This document shows, piece after piece, positions 54,550 to 64,000 of a DNA stretch of 64,000 bases (the stretch's first letter is position 1; the number at the start of each line of letters is the position of its first letter). The stretch comes from Iris pallida (lineage: Eukaryota > Streptophyta > Magnoliopsida > Asparagales > Iridaceae): NCBI GenBank assembly GCA_029216955.1, contig JANAVB010010791.1, positions 8,733,826-8,797,825 of the forward strand. Reading direction: 5' to 3'. The position numbers and the translations under genes are program-made. The notes under the pieces were generated by a model, which was not told where the DNA came from, ran no database searches, and saw only the letters and a list, made by a program, of their open reading frames with translations.

Positions 54550-55120
54550 CACACTCTCTCTCTCTTCCTAAATTTTCTAACACTCATTCACATACAAACT
54601 TCCTCTTCTCTCTCTTCTCCTACAGCAGCTAACTCCTTCTCCTTCCTCCCGAACAATACCCACCTAGGCCGAGCTCCCCTCCCTGGCCGTCGGCCACCAC
54701 CACCACCAGCAGGCCGAACCATCCTCCCCTCCTCCTTCTTCACATCATCTTCACCATCCCATTCAAAACCACCACAACCAACCAATCCACCATCACCACC
54801 ATTTTAATCCGCCACCACCACCTTCATTCTACCGCCGCCACCACTACCAACACCACTCCCTGGCCGTGCCGCTCGCCGCCGTCGCACCTCTATACGGCCA
54901 GCAGCAGCAGCACCGCACCACAACAGCGCTGCAGCAGCAGCAGCTGCAACTGCAGCTTGTACAAACGGCCCATGGCCGGCAGTGCAGGCACCGCCGTCGG
55001 CGCTGTAGCCGCCGTGGCCGGCATGGCCGACCTCCCCCATGGCCGAGCGCACCCCCAGGCAGGCCCCGCGGCTTTCGCTTCATCTCCGGCGCGACGTATA
55101 GGCGATTTGTGCATTTAGCA
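54550..55120 (+). other. CT-rich then GC-rich block in TE-F LTR
   Basis: Runs from ctctctctc leader-like sequence through ccaccaccaccaccag and many GGCCG words, repeated at 61440-62060. Placement resembles a plant 5' leader. ORFs in it (65-154 residues, both strands) do not agree between the two LTRs in length or start. Confidence 0.6.
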
Positions 55121-56388
55121 CGAATTCCCGCCGTGACGCGCGCAGAATCAAGTTTTATTTGGCGTCCGTCGAAGAAACTTCGCGCACAATTTTTGAGAAA
55201 TTCGACCGTTGGATCGGCGATTTCTTTGCTCTGTCACAATCTCGGTATATCCATCATCATTCTTGTCAATTTTCGTCCGTTAAATTTATCGTTTGATACA
55301 TCAAAATCGGCCACCAAGTTGACCGTTTAAATTGTATAAATTTTGGACAGTTTTGCGGAGCCAACTTCGTCAGCTTGTACCTCCTCTACCACAGCTTCAT
55401 TTGGCATGCTACCAGTTCCTGTGCAAAGCTGGTATAACCCTCTTACTACCCCTCCAGTTTTGTTTCATTGTGAGCTTGTTTGATTGGTTGAATTCGATGC
55501 CAAAGTTGGCCGTCCGAATTCGTAATTTCTAACTTGTAAAATTCTATTCTTGAATACGGGACTCCAGATTTCATTTCTGACACCACCAGTAGACTCGTGG
55601 CATCGTTCTGGCATGTTTTCATATAAAATTTGTTTGATTTGGAGGACGTGGGACCTGGTACGCATTTCGGTGCAAAGTGGGTCCTACAGTCCGGGTCAAC
55701 AGGACTTTTTGACGCCGGCTCATCGGAATCCAATTCCGGATATACCGTTGAGTTCGTATCGTCATTATGGACTCGTTGACATGTAGTTTGCTGAGTTTTG
55801 AGAACATTGCTCCGGCACGCATTTTCGTGCAAATCGGAATTCCAATGTTCTGGTCAACGGACAAAATTGAGATCGGGTCAACGGAATCTAATTCTGGATA
55901 TACCGTTGGGTTCACATCGTCATTCTGGTTTCGTGGACATATAATTTGTTATGTTTTGTAGACTTATTTTCTTGCACGTTTTTCGGTGCAAAACGGTTCC
56001 AATACGGATACCGTTCTGACCCGAAATTACCTTTTTGCCCTTGTGTCCAAATTGGACCGATGGGTAGGCTATCCTAGCTAATTTAACTATTCTGGACATG
56101 TTGGCGATGTTTATTTAATCATCCGACAATGTTTGTAGATAGTTTCTCTATGTATCACCTTTTGGTATAATTAATTCTTATAATATTCGTATTTCGGGAT
56201 TAGTACAACGAAACTGAGATCGGTCAATTCCAGCGATCTCACATCGCTGAAATTGATAAGACGGACACATGGATCACTATAATAAGACTGTTAACTTTAC
56301 CGTTAATCATCTTATCTCGATTTGCGTGTCGTTAGTTTCGACGTACGAATAATGAAGTACACTTTGTATCTTTAATAATTAGACTAGA

Positions 56389-56497
56389 ATTGACCCTGTT
56401 TGACCAGAGTTGACCAGTTGACCAAAAGTCAACTGTAAGTCAACACTTGACCTAGTTTGACTAGATTGTTGACCGGAGTTGACCTAGAGTTGATTTG
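56389..56497 (+). promoter_or_regulatory. Cluster of TTGAC (W-box-like) words in TE-F LTR
   Basis: Nine TTGAC and two GTCAA within about 110 bases. The second LTR repeats it at 63284-63393. TTGAC(C/T) is the known core bound by plant WRKY factors; binding here is only inferred. Confidence 0.5.
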
Positions 56498-59400
56498 ACT
56501 TAGAAGAACCTAGGATAATATAGATTGCTTGTAGAGATTCATTTATTACAACTTGAACACCTTATAACCTGTGTTGCTTTAAATAGGACTCTGTGGCTTC
56601 AGTTGGACCACTATACCTATCAGCTGTTCAGGTTATCTGGCGAGTACATTCTCTGATCATTTTATATCCTGTTAGAATTATTCTCCTGTTTTAAATTACT
56701 TTACTTGATGCTGTCACATTGGTCACACGGATTAGTACTATATGGATCCCTTCTTGAGATGTTATCCCTTCAGGGAGCATCAGATACTACATGTTCTGTG
56801 CGTTTCACTTACATGGTGTATCACTATGCTTCATGGTTCATTGAATCACTTGTGACATGTACTCTCATGATCACAGAGTCTTCCTTGAATCCTCTCATTT
56901 ATTGGGCTTCCTAGAATCTCCATTTATGGGACTATCATGTATCATCCTTCGAGGGCCATTACATGAATCATAACATAACCTGGCTGGATCCTTGTGTATT
57001 GATTGTGTATTGATTGTGAATAATATCCAAGTAGGGTAGCATCAGAATCATTCCATAGTGTAGCATCAGAATCATCCTATGCCATTTATATGTCTATATT
57101 GTACTCTGACTCACTAGCCACTGTTAGTTCTCTATTTATAGTAGATATTTCTATTACAGTTCTCTCTCTGTTTACATACTGTATTTCTTTCAGATCATGT
57201 ATCTTACTTTACTGCATGATTATATTTTCTAACCTGCTATGATTTGTTGAGATATACTGTGCTCGCTCCTGTCCTTACTGGACCTGTTGATAAATTTTAC
57301 AGATAGCCTGGAGGTTGCCTGCTAGCCTAGAGGGGACACAGTAGAGGTTGTATAGATAGTTATTTCAGTTGTCTGGAGTTGTATTTACTTTATGGATTAC
57401 TGTATTTGAGATTTGAGATATTTTTCTGGGTTGTGTATCTTAGACACTTAGACTTCTATCTGCTGTATCTCTTTGTGGATTTCATGTTTTATCTATCTTT
57501 TATCATGCTCTACTTAGATGTGATTGAGACTGTATTGCTATGTCACCTCCATTCGGAGAGTATATACTGTACAGGTACCTTTATATTGTTAGATGATTGA
57601 CCTAGGACAGCGTTCTACTGCCGACACTGCGGTGTAGGCTGGGCGCTGTTACGTACTCGTACCCTCACGGTGGGTGCGGATCGTGACACGTTTTTAGTGG
57701 TGGCCCATGCAGGTCGAGTTTGTGTAGTGGTATACGAACTAGAGTACCACTACAGCCTACAGTAGGACTAGAATATATATTTTTTTTGAAGGTACTCAAT
57801 CATAGTTAGGATCCCTTGAGAGATTCCTGGGACGACCCTTGAGAATATTATTTTAACTTCGATTTGAAAACTCTTCTTCCCTTGATTTGATTTATCTTTA
57901 CTTTCTGTTGTTGAATTTGATTTTGATGGATTATTGTTGAATTCGAGTTTGTATTTATATGATTTGATGGATTTTTGTTCATTTTTGAATCTTGATGTTC
58001 GTTGATAAATTTGATTTTTTTTGGGTATCCATTGTTGATTTAATTTAATTTTTGTCAAGATGAAATTATATGGGCTAGGTCATCTAAGTTATGGAATGTA
58101 GTCTTCTATAGTCACATTAGCCAGCATGGTGTGGACATATAGTCTGATTTTGGATATATTTCTCGGGTGTGGGAATTTAAGGTTTTCGCAGCCAAGCTAG
58201 CGGCATCGCAAAAATGTTAAATACCACGATTCTAGAGGTATGTGCCTAAGTCGAGGACTTTGTGATTATCGTAGCCTTGCTTACTAGTATGACGGGGATT
58301 TAGAGTACCATGATTTTGGATAGACGCATATGATTATCAGATTGTACCTTAAATGTTCTTGAACTTGTTTTCTCTACTTTTGTTTCAGTCATTCTCAACA
58401 AACAAAACAAAAAAAAAGAATTATTGTTTGTTTTGTTTTGTTTTGCTTCTCATTATTTAACTTAGGAGTAGCTTTAGCTGCTTTTATAAACCTTGTGTAA
58501 CTTTTTGCTATGAGTTTCTTTATATACAATGAATCGATGATTTTTACTAGACTTTATCTTGGATTTGATATTATAGTTCTGATTTCAAAATGGTTCCTTC
58601 TTTTAAGCAGATAAGCAGAATAGATTCTATTATTATTTTCTTCCTACAAATATTTTATACCCATTATTCGTTGTCTTATATAACTGTCCTGATTACATCA
58701 ATCCCCTGTCTCGTATCTAATTCTGTCAGCTATACTTTGAAACCCTTGAATCCTTGTGTCATTTTACCTGAGAAATGTTGAGAAAGTGACGTAAATCATC
58801 TAGTTCGAAAATGACGTAATTAGGTTATCATATGATGATTTTGTAGGAATCAAAATGTTGGATGTCGAATATGAAAAAAAAATTGAGATGGAGATGTGGT
58901 AAAGGTTTAGAATGGAATCGAGAGATAAATGTTATCAATTTAGAAACAATCACAGAAAATTTTGGTCATGAATGATTCATGGATGTATTTCAAAAAAAAC
59001 TGATAATGATATTCGAGGTCAACTTAGTTTTGAGAACTTGGATAAATTTTGGTTAATAATTCTTGAGACGTTACACTTTAAGGCTATGATGTTAAATTTA
59101 GGGATTTAGTAATAGAGAAGAGATTTTAACTATATGCAATGATTATACAAAATTGAACTAGATATTGTAAGAGGGTGACTAGAGACAGAGAGAACACAAA
59201 GATTTTAAGTTATAGGAATTATTTTAGATGATTGGGGGAAAATTGTAGAATTCAAAAGGATAATATTTGAAGGTGAACGTTGAAGAAAATATGAAGGTTG
59301 ATTTATAAATGAGAATAAATTTTGTATGACCTAGTGGTATTAGGGTTGAATAAATACGAGACTTGATTTAAACAAGTTCAAGGATTTCATAAACGGGATT

Positions 59401-59962
59401 TAGAGGTTTCATATCTATATTAGGACGAGGTAAAGGAATTTGAAATTTTGATTAAATGAATAAGTGCTGATACCTAAATAAGAGGGGTATGCTTCATGGG
59501 AAATGTTTTAGAAGTTTGGAATTTTGTCTATGGTGATCATGGTAAAGGTTTAGATGACTGAAGGTTATAAATTTTTGATGATAGTCATATAAAGGTTGAT
59601 TTTTATATTGGGACTTGTGAGAGAAAAATAGGATTAGCAAATGATAAACTTGATGGTATTAGAGAGAGATGATTAACTTGACTTCTTATGAAATCTTTCC
59701 TTGTTTTCCCTAAAAGGTTTTCAATATCATTGAATCCTAGCTCCCTTAATCACGACCAAATCGACTTTGATCATCTTCTTATCATATTAGTATCTTGGGT
59801 TGTACTCGATTGAATTAAATTTAAACATGACCTGAATCTCCATCCTTGTATGCTCGTGCTCAGACTTCGATGACCTTGTCCTCCATATTGTCCAAATCTT
59901 GATTTCCCAGAATTGATCAACTTAGATCGTATCGTGACTATATATTCTTAATATATATATTC

Positions 59963-59965
<3 letters not shown>

Positions 59966-60032
<67 letters not shown>
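59966..60032. repeat. (AT)n microsatellite
   Basis: Over 30 TA units without interruption inside the TE-F interior. Confidence 0.95.
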
Positions 60033-60036
<4 letters not shown>

Positions 60037-60420
60037 GATTGGATTTTAATGCAAATGACTTTTATTCTTTAACTTTTGGTTGTGATTTTTTCTTGAATAG
60101 TACCCCTTTATAGATAATTGGTAGTTATCTTTATTTTTTTATTTTTTTTTGAGTACCAGTTTTTATGTAGGATGGTAGACTGCCTTACAGTTTTGATGAT
60201 TTGTTATTTCTGTAACTTTTCTAGTTTAGTACCCTAGATTGCTTGTGTGTTTTGATACCCTATGACCGTTTTGGTTTAGCATGACTAGTATACCTAGATG
60301 AGACTTTCACTACCACCGTATGCCATGACCCTGTATGTCGTCCTTTTAATCGTATGATTGTTTAAGTTCTGAGATTTTGATTGTGGGGGTTTGACCTAGA
60401 AGGTTTATGAACATTTTAAT

Positions 60421-60453
60421 TTCGAGGACAAAATTTTTATAAGGTGGGTAGGA
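60421..60453 (+). other. Polypurine tract region of TE-F
   Basis: ttcgaggacaaaatttttat then aaggtgggtagga directly before TGTGAGC. This GAGGACAAAATTTT...GGTGGG pattern ends many plant chromovirus-type Gypsy elements. Confidence 0.75.
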
Positions 60454-63400
60454 TGTGAGCACCCTGAATTTCAGGTTGATTTTTTTTAAATTTTTCTGAT
60501 TGATTTAGTTTCAATAAATAAATTATTCTGTTATTTATTTTTTAGTGTACTTTTCCGTGCCTTTGATATTTGGAGTGTCAGGGATGTTCAACTCTGGAAA
60601 TCTTCTTCACGACTTTTGTAGTGGACATGATTACCTTCATGATGGTATATAATGTCCCATCCAAACTTGTTCCCTTGTACTCTTTTTGCTTCACACAACT
60701 TCGGGTCGAATTAGACCATTTGATCAATAATTAATTTTCCCACTCTTTTCCTTGATCATTATTAGCACGTTACCGTGACTTTAAATTTGGGAGCATGAGA
60801 CCAGTCATTTCCTTGAAACCAACTTTTCATGCATGATCTACTCGAGACGCTCTTCACTCATGACCTTCGTGTCCCACTCAGACACACCATTTTGTGCTCC
60901 ATTTTGTTCACACAACTTTCCTGACACGTGACCCGATTTTATTTCACCCCACGGTGTCACATTTATTTTTTGACTTGATTTGTGGGTACCCTGTCGACCA
61001 AAACCTATCAACCCCAAATATGGATATGGCCCACATAGAGCCTACTATCCGCATGCCACTTGTGTGCCATTTGTTGAGCCCCCACATGCTACTTATTTAT
61101 CCATGATTATCAACACCTATTTTAATTCGATTATTTTGCCATGTCCGATTTTGATCCAACCCGGCTCCACTGAACCCAACCCCTGCTCCATGTTACTCTC
61201 CATCATGACGCCCTCACTTTTTCTTGCCCAAAAATAATATTCAATACCTAGTTTTCCACTTCAAATATTGAGTGTATATTCCATAGATTAAATCCCCAAG
61301 AATATTCAATCCCCACTTAATCCTAGCCATTTGATCCTCCTAATTAATCCTAGATATTCATTTCCTATATGACAAACTCCCCAACCCCTTCCTCACATGT
61401 GACCAGCCCTAATCCCTATAATTGTTTCTCTACTTTTGGAAAGAACCCACACTCTCTCTCTTCCTAAATTTTCTAACACTCATTCACATACAAACTTCCT
61501 CTTCTCTCTCTCTTCTCCTACAGCAGCTAACACCTCCTTCCTCCCGAACAACACCCACCTAGGCCGAGCTCTACTCCCTGGCCGTCGGCCACCACCACCA
61601 CCAGCAGGCCGAACCATCCTTCCCCTCCTCCTTCTTCACATCATCTTCACCATCCCATTCAAAACCACCACAACCAACTAATCCACCATCACCACCATTT
61701 TAATCCGCTACCACCACCTTCATTCCACCGCCGCCACCACTACCAACAATACTCCCTGGCCGTGCCGCTCGCCCCTCGCCGCCGCCGCGCCCCCGCGCGG
61801 CCAGCAGCAGCAGCGCCGCGCCGCAACAGCGCAGCAGCTGTAACTGCAGCTTGCACAAACGGCCCATGGTCGGCAGTGCAGGCGCCGCCGCCGGCGCTGT
61901 GGCCACCGTGGCCGGCGTGGCCGACCTCCCCCATGGCCGGGCTCACCCCCAAGTAGGCCCCGCAGCTTTTGCTTCTTCTCCGGCGCGACGTATAGGAGAT
62001 TCGTGCATTTCGAACGAATTCTCGCCGTGACGCGCGCGAAATCAAGTCCGATTTGGCGCCCGTCGCAGCAACTTCGCGTGCGATTTTTGAGAAATCCGAC
62101 CGTTGGATCGGTAATTTCTTCACTCCGTCACAATCTCGGTATATCCATCTTCACTCCTGTCAATTTTTGTCCATAAATTTTATCGTTTGATACATCAAAA
62201 CCGGCCACCAAGTTGACCGTTTAAATTGTATAAATTTTGGACAATTTCGTGGAGCCAACTTCGTCAGCTTGTACCTCCTCCACTGCAGCTTTATTTGGCG
62301 TGCTACCAGTTCCTGTGCAAAGCTGGTATAGCCCTCTTACTACCCCTCCAGTTTTGTTTCATTGTGAGCTTGTTTGATTGGTTGAATTCGATGCCAAAGT
62401 TGGCCGTCCGAATTCGTAATTTCCAACTTGTAAAATTCCATTCTTGAATAGGGGACTCCATATTTCATTTCTGACACCACCAGTAGACTCGTGGCGTCGT
62501 TCTGGCATGTTTTCATATAAAATTTGTTAGATTTGGAGGACGTGGGCCCTGGCACGTATTTCGGTGCAAAGTGGATCCCACAGTCATGGTCAACGGGACT
62601 TTTTAACGCCGGCTCATCGGAATCCAATTCCGGATATACCGTTGAGTTCGTATCATCATTCTGGACTCGTTGACATGTAGTTTGCTGAGTTTTGAGAACA
62701 TTGGCTCCGGCACGCATTTCCGTGCAAATCGAAATTCTAATGTTCTGGTCAACGGACCAAATTGAGATCGGGTCAACGGAATCCAATTCTGGATATACCG
62801 TTGGGTTCGCATCGTCATTCTGGTTTCGGAGACATATAATTTGTCATGTTTTGTATGCTTGTTTTCTTGTACGTTTTTTGGTGCAAAACGGCTCCGACAC
62901 GGATACCGTTTTGACCCAAAATTACCTTTTTGCCCTTGTGTCCAAATTGGACCGATGGGTAGGCTATCCTAGCTAATTTGACCATTCTGGACACGTTGGC
63001 GATGTTTATTTCATCATCCGACAATGTTTGTAGATAGTTTCTCTATGTATCACCTTTTAGTATAATTAATTCTTATAATATTCGTATTTTGGGATTAGTA
63101 CAACGAAACTGAGATCGGTCAATTCCAGCGATCTCACATCGCTGAAATTGACAAGGCGGACACGTGGATCACTAGAATAAGATTATTAACTTTACCGTTA
63201 ATCATCTTATCTCGATTTGCGTGTCATAAGTTTTGACGTACGAATAACGAAGTACACTTTATATCTTTAATAATTAGACTAGAATTGACCCTGTTTGACC
63301 AGAGTTGACCAGTTGACCAAAAGTCAACTGTAAGTCAACACTTGACCTAGTTTGACTAGATTGTTGACCGGAGTTGACCTAGAGTTGATTTGACTTAGAA

Positions 63401-64000
63401 GAACCTTGGATAATATAGATTGCTTGTAGAGATTCATTTATTACAACTTGAACACCTTGAAACCTGTGTTGCTTTAAATAGGACTCTGTGGCTTCAGTTG
63501 GACCCCTATACCTATCAGTTGTTCAGGTTATCAGGCGAGTACATTCTCTGATCATTTCATATCCTGTTAGAATTACTCTCCTGCTTTAAATTACTTTACT
63601 TGATGCTGTCACGTTGGTCACACGGATTAGTACTATATGGATCCCTTCTTGAGATGTTATCCCTTCAGGGAGCATCGGATACTACATGTTCTGTACGTTT
63701 CACTTACATGGTGTATCACTATGCTTCATGGTTCATTGAATCACTTGTGACATGTACTCTCATGATCACAGAGTCTTCCTTGAATCATTCCATTTATTGG
63801 GCTTCCTAGAATCCCCATTTATCGGACTATCATGTACCACCCTTCGGGGGCCATTACATGAATCATAACATAACCTGGCTGGATCCTTGTGTATTGATTG
63901 GGGGTATGGGAGAGTAGAAGTGGACATGTGAATAATATCCAAGTAGTGTAGCATCAGAATCATTCCATAGTGTAGCATTAGAATCATCCTATGCCATTTA
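60454..64000 (+). repeat. 3' LTR of TE-F (runs off the window)
   Basis: Uninterrupted match to the two pieces of the 5' LTR, up to the part equal to about 57085. About 600 bases should remain beyond the window. It provides the empty site that proves the TE-E insertion. Confidence 0.92.
63284..63393 (+). promoter_or_regulatory. TTGAC cluster in the TE-F 3' LTR
   Basis: Same arrangement of TTGAC/GTCAA words as at 56389-56497, almost unchanged between LTRs. Confidence 0.5.

Larger units (their letters stand above)
54214..57688 (+). repeat. 5' LTR of TE-F, second piece
   Basis: Resumes as caacacctattttaattcg and ends ggatcgtgaca. Contains a CT-rich then GC-rich block (54550-55120), and a dense cluster of TTGAC words (56389-56497). 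ORFs in the GC-rich block are Pro/Arg/Ser-rich, lie in many frames and have no domain; I treat them as chance. Confidence 0.9.
57689..60453 (+). other. Non-coding interior of TE-F
   Basis: 2.77 kb with no gag or pol motif and stops throughout. The first bases, cgtttttagtggtggcccat then gcaggtc, nearly match the same place in TE-C and may hold the primer site, though I cannot name a tRNA. A Lys/Asn-rich ORF at 57768-58058 (minus) is AT-rich chance. Confidence 0.75.
41063..64000 (+). mobile_element. TE-F: large-LTR, non-coding (LARD-like) element, split by TE-E
   Basis: The 5' LTR is 41063-41718 plus 54214-57688 (about 4.1 kb without TE-E), the interior is 57689-60453 (2.77 kb), and the 3' LTR starts at 60454 and runs off the window after 3.5 kb. 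The two LTRs are alike over all that is visible. The interior lacks gag and pol. This is the size plan of LARDs (LTR around 4 kb, interior around 3 kb, non-coding). A clear PPT ends the interior. Confidence 0.88.

Noticed and set aside
54499..55330. Several ORFs up to 154 residues in the GC-rich block of TE-F LTR
   Set aside because: Low-complexity CAG/CCG sequence on both strands, not kept in the 3' LTR copy.
57689..57720. Assigning the shared GTGGTGGCCCATGCAGGTC word to a tRNA primer
   Set aside because: It does not match the tRNA 3' ends I know; a weak likeness to the initiator tRNA-Met anticodon region is on the wrong strand.
57768..58058. 96-residue Lys/Asn-rich minus-strand ORF
   Set aside because: AT-rich composition alone explains it; no homologue in TE-C interior.
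1..64000. An ordinary host gene or prokaryotic-type operon
   Set aside because: All substantial reading frames belong to retrotransposons or their antisense accessory genes.

Overview
This window is plant nuclear DNA made almost wholly of nested LTR retrotransposons. I see no ordinary host gene, rRNA, tRNA or CRISPR. The plant assignment rests on Ty3/Gypsy pol proteins with a second RNase H domain (the Tat/Ogre mark), a primer-binding site matching plant tRNA-Arg, and long non-coding LTR elements typical of repeat-rich plant heterochromatin. The species cannot be told.

Layout. TE-A (1-1726, +) is the 3' end of a Tat-type element inserted in the 3' LTR of TE-B. TE-B (1727-37538, -) is a Tat-type Gypsy element whose gag is split by TE-C. 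TE-C (12621-35068, -) is a non-autonomous element with ~3 kb LTRs and a non-coding interior. Its 5' LTR is split by TE-D (18915-32172, -), a Tat-type element with gag, protease and half an RT, whose 3' part carries a large antisense, intron-containing gene. TE-B itself lies in the 3' end of a probable Copia element, TE-G (37544-39105, +). After a fragment, TE-H (39106-41062), comes TE-F (41063 to beyond 64000, +), a second large-LTR non-coding element (LTR ~4.1 kb). Its 5' LTR is split by TE-E (41719-54208, +), the best preserved Tat element, with every gag-pol domain readable. Target-site duplications are exact for TE-D (AAGAC) and TE-E (ATTAT), and sister LTR copies show the uninterrupted sites.

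Coding content. The Tat elements share one plan: LTR; PBS containing an in-frame ATG; a low-complexity leader joined to gag; gag core and zinc knuckle; aspartic protease; G-patch-like motif; RT; RNase H; second (archaeal-type) RNase H; integrase. All are interrupted by stops or frameshifts. Between pol and the 3' LTR is a long region carrying genes on the opposite strand to pol. These are the most interesting content. TE-B has a three-exon antisense gene whose exons join in phase and stay open. TE-D has a four-exon antisense pseudogene with a plant-mobile-domain-like region and a C-terminal coiled coil. TE-E and TE-A carry short or partial relatives. TE-B and TE-E share a second antisense ORF family. 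Each visible antisense ORF has its own TATA-like box upstream, so these look like accessory genes with their own promoters, comparable to the antisense accessory gene known in maize Grande elements.
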